Source: Achromobacter sp. Root83 (lineage in GTDB: Bacteria > Pseudomonadota > Gammaproteobacteria > Burkholderiales > Burkholderiaceae_B). From it: a DNA stretch of 64,000 bases. The stretch spans positions 1-64,000 of the forward strand of contig NZ_LMIU01000023.1 of assembly GCF_001428845.1 (NCBI RefSeq), given 5' to 3'. Below the pieces are notes generated by a model. The model was not told where the DNA came from. It saw nothing but the letters and a program-made list of their open reading frames with translations, and ran no database searches. A program made the position numbers and the translations under genes. This document shows positions 60,041 to 64,000 of the stretch, one piece after another (position 1 is the stretch's first letter; each line of letters starts with the position of its first letter).

Positions 60041-60937
60041 ATGGAAGAGACCAGTTTGTTGTCGGAAGCCGAGACAGCGCGCTACAGGGATCAGGGCTAC
60101 CTAGCCCTGAAGGATATGTGCCCGCAGGACGAAGTGGGGTATATCCGGCGAACCCTGCTCGACCTGTTCGCGAACAAGACCGGCTACAACGAAGGCGCGC
60201 AGTATGACTTCGTGAGCCGGGACGATCCGTCCAAGCCCGCCAAATTTCCTAGCCTGCACGATCCGCGCCATTATGCCCCGGGCATCCTGAAGACCGTGTA
60301 TCACGAGCGTACGCTGGAGCTTGCCCGCCAATTGCTCGGCCCGCAAGCCGCGCTCTACGGCGAGCATGCCTTGCTCAAGCCGGGCCCGCACGGTCCCGAA
60401 ACGCCCTGGCACCAGGACGAGGCCTTCCGGTCGCCGGACTTCATCTACAACGAACTCAGCATCTGGCTGGCGCTGCAGCCGGCCACGATCGAAAACGGCT
60501 GCATGCAGTTCATGCCCGGCTCGAACAAATGGGACGTGCTGGAGCATCGCTCGCCGGGGGGGGACAAGACCCTGCATCCGCTGGAATGCTGCGGTGATTT
60601 TCCGCGCGAGCAGGCGGTGGCCGAGCCGCTGGACCCGGGCGGCATCACCGTCCATGACGCCCGCACGCTGCATTTCACGGGCCCCAACACGTCACAGTCG
60701 CCGCGTCTGGCTTACATCCTCATCTACAACACGCCGCCGGTCTACAAGCCCGGGCGCCGCGAGTTTCCGTGGCTGGAAGGCCGCTGGACCGACAGCCAGA
60801 CGCGCAAGAAGCAATGGCACAAGCGCGGCGGGCTGGCGGTGGACGTGATGCGGCGCCTGCCGGGCGCGCGGCTCACCAGCCCGCGCTGGGTAGCGTGGGC
60901 AACGATACGCGCGGTCAGCAAAGTGTGGCCGCGATAG
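60041..60937 (+). CDS. Phytanoyl-CoA dioxygenase (PhyH) family protein
   Basis: A 298-residue Fe(II)/2-oxoglutarate oxygenase of the PhyH family. Iron ligands: the HxD in PWHQDEAFRSP and the histidine in HDARTLHFTGPN; Arg in SQSPRLAYILIYN binds 2-oxoglutarate. A GGAG site precedes the ATG. The substrate is unknown. A perfect hairpin follows (60987-61011). Confidence 0.9.
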   Translation: MEETSLLSEAETARYRDQGYLALKDMCPQDEVGYIRRTLLDLFANKTGYNEGAQYDFVSRDDPSKPAKFPSLHDPRHYAPGILKTVYHERTLELARQLLGPQAALYGEHALLKPGPHGPETPWHQDEAFRSPDFIYNELSIWLALQPATIENGCMQFMPGSNKWDVLEHRSPGGDKTLHPLECCGDFPREQAVAEPLDPGGITVHDARTLHFTGPNTSQSPRLAYILIYNTPPVYKPGRREFPWLEGRWTDSQTRKKQWHKRGGLAVDVMRRLPGARLTSPRWVAWATIRAVSKVWPR

Positions 60938-60986
60938 GGCTGGGCGTGCAGGGGCCGTAGAGCCCTTGCGCAAGGGGGGCGAACGG

Positions 60987-61011
60987 GGCCGGCAAGCGAC
61001 GCTTGCCGGCC
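60987..61011. terminator. GC-rich perfect hairpin after the PhyH gene
   Basis: GGCCGGCAAGC and GCTTGCCGGCC form an 11-bp stem with a 3-base loop, without a T tract, between the PhyH and lactate dehydrogenase genes. Confidence 0.55.
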
Positions 61012-61143
61012 TCGGCGCGTATACTGGGCGGCGCCGCGCGGCGTTTACGCCTGGCGCGGCGGCAAGGCTGCCCACGGCTGGCGGCCCTGAAGCAAAAAAA
61101 CAAGTCGCAGCTAGCGCACCCCAACCATTCCACAGACCACTCC

Positions 61144-62307
61144 ATGACCGCTAACCTTTCTACGATCACCTGCATCGAAGATTTGCGCGTTGTCGCGCAG
61201 AAGCGCGTGCCGCGCATGTTCTACGACTACGCCGATTCCGGCGCCTGGACCGAAGGCACGTACCGCGCCAATGAAAGCGACTTTCACAAGATCAAGCTGC
61301 GCCAGCGCGTGGCGGTGAACATGGAAGGCCGGTCGCTGCGCACCACCATGGTGGGCCAGGACGTGGTCATGCCGCTGGCGATTTCGCCTACGGGCCTGAC
61401 CGGCATGCAGCATGCCGATGGCGAGATCCTGGCGGCCAAGGCGGCAGCCGATTTCGGCGTGCCGTTCACCCTGTCCACCATGAGCATCTGCTCGCTGGAA
61501 GACGTGGCGCAAGCCACCAAGAAGCCGTTCTGGTTCCAGCTCTACGTGATGCGCGACCGCGAATTCGTGGCCAACCTTATCGACCGCGCCAAGGCCGCTG
61601 GCTGCTCGGCGCTGGTCCTGACGCTTGACCTGCAGATCCTGGGCCAGCGCCACAAGGACATCAAGAACGGCCTGTCGACGCCGCCCAAGCCCACGCTGGC
61701 CAACCTGATCAACCTGGCGACCAAGCCGCGCTGGTGCATGGGCATGCTGGGGACCAAGCGCCGTACCTTCGGCAACATCGTGGGCCACGCCAAGGGCGTG
61801 AGCGACCTGTCGTCGCTGTCGTCCTGGACGGCCGAGCAATTCGATCCCCGCCTGAGCTGGGATGACGTGGAATGGATCAAGCAGCGCTGGGGCGGCAAGC
61901 TCATCATCAAGGGCATCCTCGACGTGGAAGACGCGCACCTCGCCGCCAATAGCGGCGCCGACGCGCTCATCGTCAGCAACCACGGCGGCCGCCAGCTTGA
62001 CGGCGCCATGTCGTCGATCGCGGCCCTGCCGTCGATCGCGGACGCTGTCGGCTCGAAGATCGAAGTATGGATGGACGGCGGCATCCGCTCGGGCCAGGAC
62101 ATCCTGAAGGCCGTGGCGCTGGGCGCCCGCGGCACCATGATCGGCCGCGCCTTCCTGTATGGCCTGGGCGCATACGGCCAGGCTGGCGTGACCCGCACGC
62201 TGGAGATCCTGTACAAGGAAATGGACACGACGATGGCGCTGTGCGGCCGCCGCTCGATCGAGCCCGGCGACCGCAGCATCCTGCTGCCGGGCACGTATCC
62301 GAACTGA
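61144..62307 (+). CDS. lldD: FMN-dependent L-lactate dehydrogenase
   Basis: A 387-residue flavoprotein oxidising L-2-hydroxy acids, mainly L-lactate to pyruvate, with electrons passing to the respiratory chain. The catalytic histidine is in VSNHGGRQLDG; FMN-site blocks include PLAISPTGLTGMQHADGE and WMDGGIRSGQDILKAVALGARGTMIGR. Length fits LldD. A strong terminator follows. Other 2-hydroxy-acid dehydrogenases (mandelate, glycolate) share these motifs. Confidence 0.93.
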   Translation: MTANLSTITCIEDLRVVAQKRVPRMFYDYADSGAWTEGTYRANESDFHKIKLRQRVAVNMEGRSLRTTMVGQDVVMPLAISPTGLTGMQHADGEILAAKAAADFGVPFTLSTMSICSLEDVAQATKKPFWFQLYVMRDREFVANLIDRAKAAGCSALVLTLDLQILGQRHKDIKNGLSTPPKPTLANLINLATKPRWCMGMLGTKRRTFGNIVGHAKGVSDLSSLSSWTAEQFDPRLSWDDVEWIKQRWGGKLIIKGILDVEDAHLAANSGADALIVSNHGGRQLDGAMSSIAALPSIADAVGSKIEVWMDGGIRSGQDILKAVALGARGTMIGRAFLYGLGAYGQAGVTRTLEILYKEMDTTMALCGRRSIEPGDRSILLPGTYPN

Positions 62308-62328
62308 GTCACGCCCCGCGTGGGGACA

Positions 62329-62362
62329 CGGCCCGGACAGCGATGTCCGGGCCGTATTTTTT
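62329..62362 (+). terminator. Factor-independent terminator of lldD
   Basis: CGGCCCGGACA and TGTCCGGGCCG form a perfect 11-bp stem with a 4-base loop, followed by TATTTTTT. Confidence 0.93.
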
Positions 62363-62380
62363 GGGGCGCGCCCCGGCGGT

Positions 62381-63223
62381 TCAAGCGCCGTTGCCGGCTC
62401 CCAGGAACTGGCTGGGGCGACGCAAGGCCGGGTCGAAGGGGTTGATCTGCGCCCCGACGGCGTCGGCCTCGCGGCGCAGCATTTCCACGATCAGGGGCAG
62501 GCGTTCATCGCTGATGCGTTCAAGAGGGGCGGCCACGCTCAGGGCCGCGACGGTGACGCCGTTCGGGTCCTGGACCGGCACCGCCAGCCCCGCGATGTTG
62601 GGAAACACGCCTTGGCCCTGGCTGCGCGCATAACGCAGTTCCAGGCATTCCTTGATGCGCACCCGCATGGAAATCTCGTCCACGAAACCCAGGTGGTGCA
62701 GCCGCGGGATGTTGAAGCGGATAACTTCTTCGCGCTCGGCCTCGGGCAGGCTGGCCAGCAGCACCAGGCCGCCCTGGCCCATGCCCAGCGGCACACGGCC
62801 GCCGATATCGCCCGTGTGCGAGCGCACGGGGAAAGCGCCGTCCACGCGGTCCACGCATACGGCATCGAAGCCGCTGCGCACCAACAGGAAGATGGTGTCG
62901 TTAAGCATGCCGGACAAGCGCAGCAAGGCAGGCCGGTACAGGGTCCGCAGGCTTGACTGGTGATTGCCGGCGGCGGCGGCCAGGGAGAAGAAGGCCACGC
63001 TCAGTTGATAGCCCTTGCTTTGCGCCGGCTGTTCCACCACGCCTTCCTGCATCAGCCCCTGCAGCACGCGGTGCACGGTGGCCTGGGCCTGGCCGGTGCG
63101 GGCGGCGATATCGGTCAGGCGCAGCTTTTCGCCCTTGGCGTCGGCCAGCACGCGCAGCACGGCGAACGCGCGCTGCAACACGCCCAGGCCGCTGGATTCG
63201 TCGAGCGCTTCTGATTTCTTCAT
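62381..63223 (-). CDS. IclR-family transcriptional regulator
   Basis: A 280-residue IclR regulator. The winged helix-turn-helix spans LTDIAARTGQAQATVHRVLQGLMQEGVVEQ, and the effector domain holds RVPLGMGQGGLVLLASLPEAE and VPVQDPNGVTVAALSVAAP. It is divergent from an ABC-transporter operon that begins at 63438 and probably controls it. Start MKKSEALDE at 63223 fits the domain start. Confidence 0.93.
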   Translation of the reverse strand: MKKSEALDESSGLGVLQRAFAVLRVLADAKGEKLRLTDIAARTGQAQATVHRVLQGLMQEGVVEQPAQSKGYQLSVAFFSLAAAAGNHQSSLRTLYRPALLRLSGMLNDTIFLLVRSGFDAVCVDRVDGAFPVRSHTGDIGGRVPLGMGQGGLVLLASLPEAEREEVIRFNIPRLHHLGFVDEISMRVRIKECLELRYARSQGQGVFPNIAGLAVPVQDPNGVTVAALSVAAPLERISDERLPLIVEMLRREADAVGAQINPFDPALRRPSQFLGAGNGA

Positions 63224-63437
63224 TATGTATTTCCGATAATCAAAATATCTAGTCGTATTTTTATCAGGAAATTCGATTGAATGGAAATACAGAACCAAAA
63301 ATTCGATTCTTCGGAAAACCCTAATTGACCCGAAGTTTTGGCCACTTCTAGACTGCCCCATCGAACAAGCCTTCAGGGGCGCCCGAGCGGCGAACACCTG
63401 GCGGCGCAAGGCCCGCTAGGGCTACGGGGTTTGGAAT
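63224..63437. promoter_or_regulatory. IclR/ABC divergent control region
   Basis: A 214-bp AT-rich gap. AAATTCGATT occurs twice in direct orientation (63269-63278 and 63299-63308), 30 bases apart, and GTATTTCC (63227-63234) is inverted as GGAAATAC (63283-63290). These are candidate IclR sites. Confidence 0.5.
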
Positions 63438-64000
63438 ATGTCATTTCTGCGGCTGGACGATGTCTCCAAGAACTACGGCGACCTGCGCGTCGTCTCCGAC
63501 CTGAATCTGTCGGTTGAAAAGGGCGAGTTCGTTTCCCTGCTGGGGCCGTCGGGTTGCGGCAAGACCACCACCCTGCAGATGATCGCCGGCTTTGCCGACG
63601 TGACGCGAGGCTCGATCACGCTGGACGGGCGGGACATCACCCACGCCAAGCCGAACACGCGCGGCCTGGGCATCGTGTTCCAGAGCTATGCGCTGTTTCC
63701 GCACCTGACCGTCACGGACAACGTCGCCTTCGGCCTGAAGATGCGCAACGTGGAACGCGCCGAACGCCAGGATCGCGTGCGCGAGGCGCTGGCGCTGGTC
63801 AAGCTGGACAAGCATGCGGACCGGTTTCCGCGCGAACTCTCCGGTGGCCAGCGGCAACGCGTGGCGCTGGCGCGCGCGCTGGTGATCCGGCCGCCGGTGC
63901 TGCTGCTGGACGAACCCCTGTCCAACCTGGATGCCAAGCTGCGCGAAGAAATGCAGTTCGAACTGCGCGGCATCCAGCGCAAGATCGGGACCACCACCGT
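63438..64000 (+). CDS. ABC transporter ATPase (PotA/spermidine-putrescine type), N-terminal part
   Basis: The first 187 codons of an ATPase that runs off the window. It begins MSFLRLDDVSKNYGDLRVV; Walker A is GPSGCGKTTTLQMIAG, Q-loop VFQSYALFPHLTV, signature LSGGQRQRVALARAL, Walker B VLLLDEPLSNLDAKLREEM. This is the PotA/FbpC/UgpC group, commonly used for polyamines, iron or phosphonates. It is divergent from IclR and probably starts an operon. Confidence 0.93.
   Translation, partial: MSFLRLDDVSKNYGDLRVVSDLNLSVEKGEFVSLLGPSGCGKTTTLQMIAGFADVTRGSITLDGRDITHAKPNTRGLGIVFQSYALFPHLTVTDNVAFGLKMRNVERAERQDRVREALALVKLDKHADRFPRELSGGQRQRVALARALVIRPPVLLLDEPLSNLDAKLREEMQFELRGIQRKIGTTT

Overview
The window looks like the replication-origin neighbourhood of a high-GC betaproteobacterium of the family Alcaligenaceae (Bordetella or Achromobacter type). 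The evidence is rpmH-rnpA-yidD-yidC back to back with dnaA-dnaN-gyrB (no recF between dnaN and gyrB), a mnmG-rsmG-parA-parB block, a tyr-gly-thr tRNA/tuf operon, several Bug/TctC-type solute receptors and a TctCBA-TctDE citrate-type system. The genus is an inference. No insertion sequence, prophage, CRISPR array or rRNA gene was seen.

Layout. 1-592: start of tuf with three tRNA genes and a strong sigma70 promoter (minus strand). 659-6648: a minus-strand metabolic run of iron alcohol dehydrogenase, aldehyde dehydrogenase, glutamine-synthetase-like ligase, inositol-monophosphatase-family phosphatase and a Bug receptor; the first three fit gamma-glutamylation and oxidation of an amino alcohol. 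6801-11205: a sulfur operon (thiol-dioxygenase-like cupin, cystathionine-lyase-type PLP enzyme, four-rhodanese protein) divergent from a LysR regulator. 11222-17420: a tightly coupled operon mnmG-rsmG-parA-GNAT-parB-asparaginase. 17421-20084: 2.7 kb without a convincing gene, holding eight parS sites, a hexanucleotide tandem repeat, a cluster of DnaA boxes and AT-rich DNA; this is the best candidate for centromere plus oriC. 20085-28328: cspA with three 3-prime hairpins, an AbrB-family transporter, a methionine-type aminotransferase, and the tctDE-tctCBA citrate-type system. 28818-32127: a ClC channel, a GNAT enzyme and mnmE.

32243-43002 is a plus-strand block of transport and catabolic genes (dipeptide-type ABC transporter, M20 amidohydrolase, TauD-family dioxygenase, SsuABC-type transporter). 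With katA it separates mnmE from yidC, which are neighbours in many bacteria. 43086-47431: catalase, then yidC-yidD-rnpA-rpmH. 47432-53018: the dnaA upstream region with iteron-like repeats, then dnaA-dnaN-gyrB. 53116-58559: LysR regulator, polar amino-acid ABC transporter and a threonine-aldolase-type enzyme. 58598-64000: EamA exporter, acylphosphatase, PhyH dioxygenase, FMN L-lactate dehydrogenase, IclR regulator and the start of a PotA-type ABC ATPase.

The most striking whole-window signal is 15 exact copies of the DnaA box TTATCCACA between 9.0 and 47.9 kb, where fewer than one is expected by chance, with none in the two flanks. Together with the parS cluster this suggests an extended DnaA-binding landscape around the origin.
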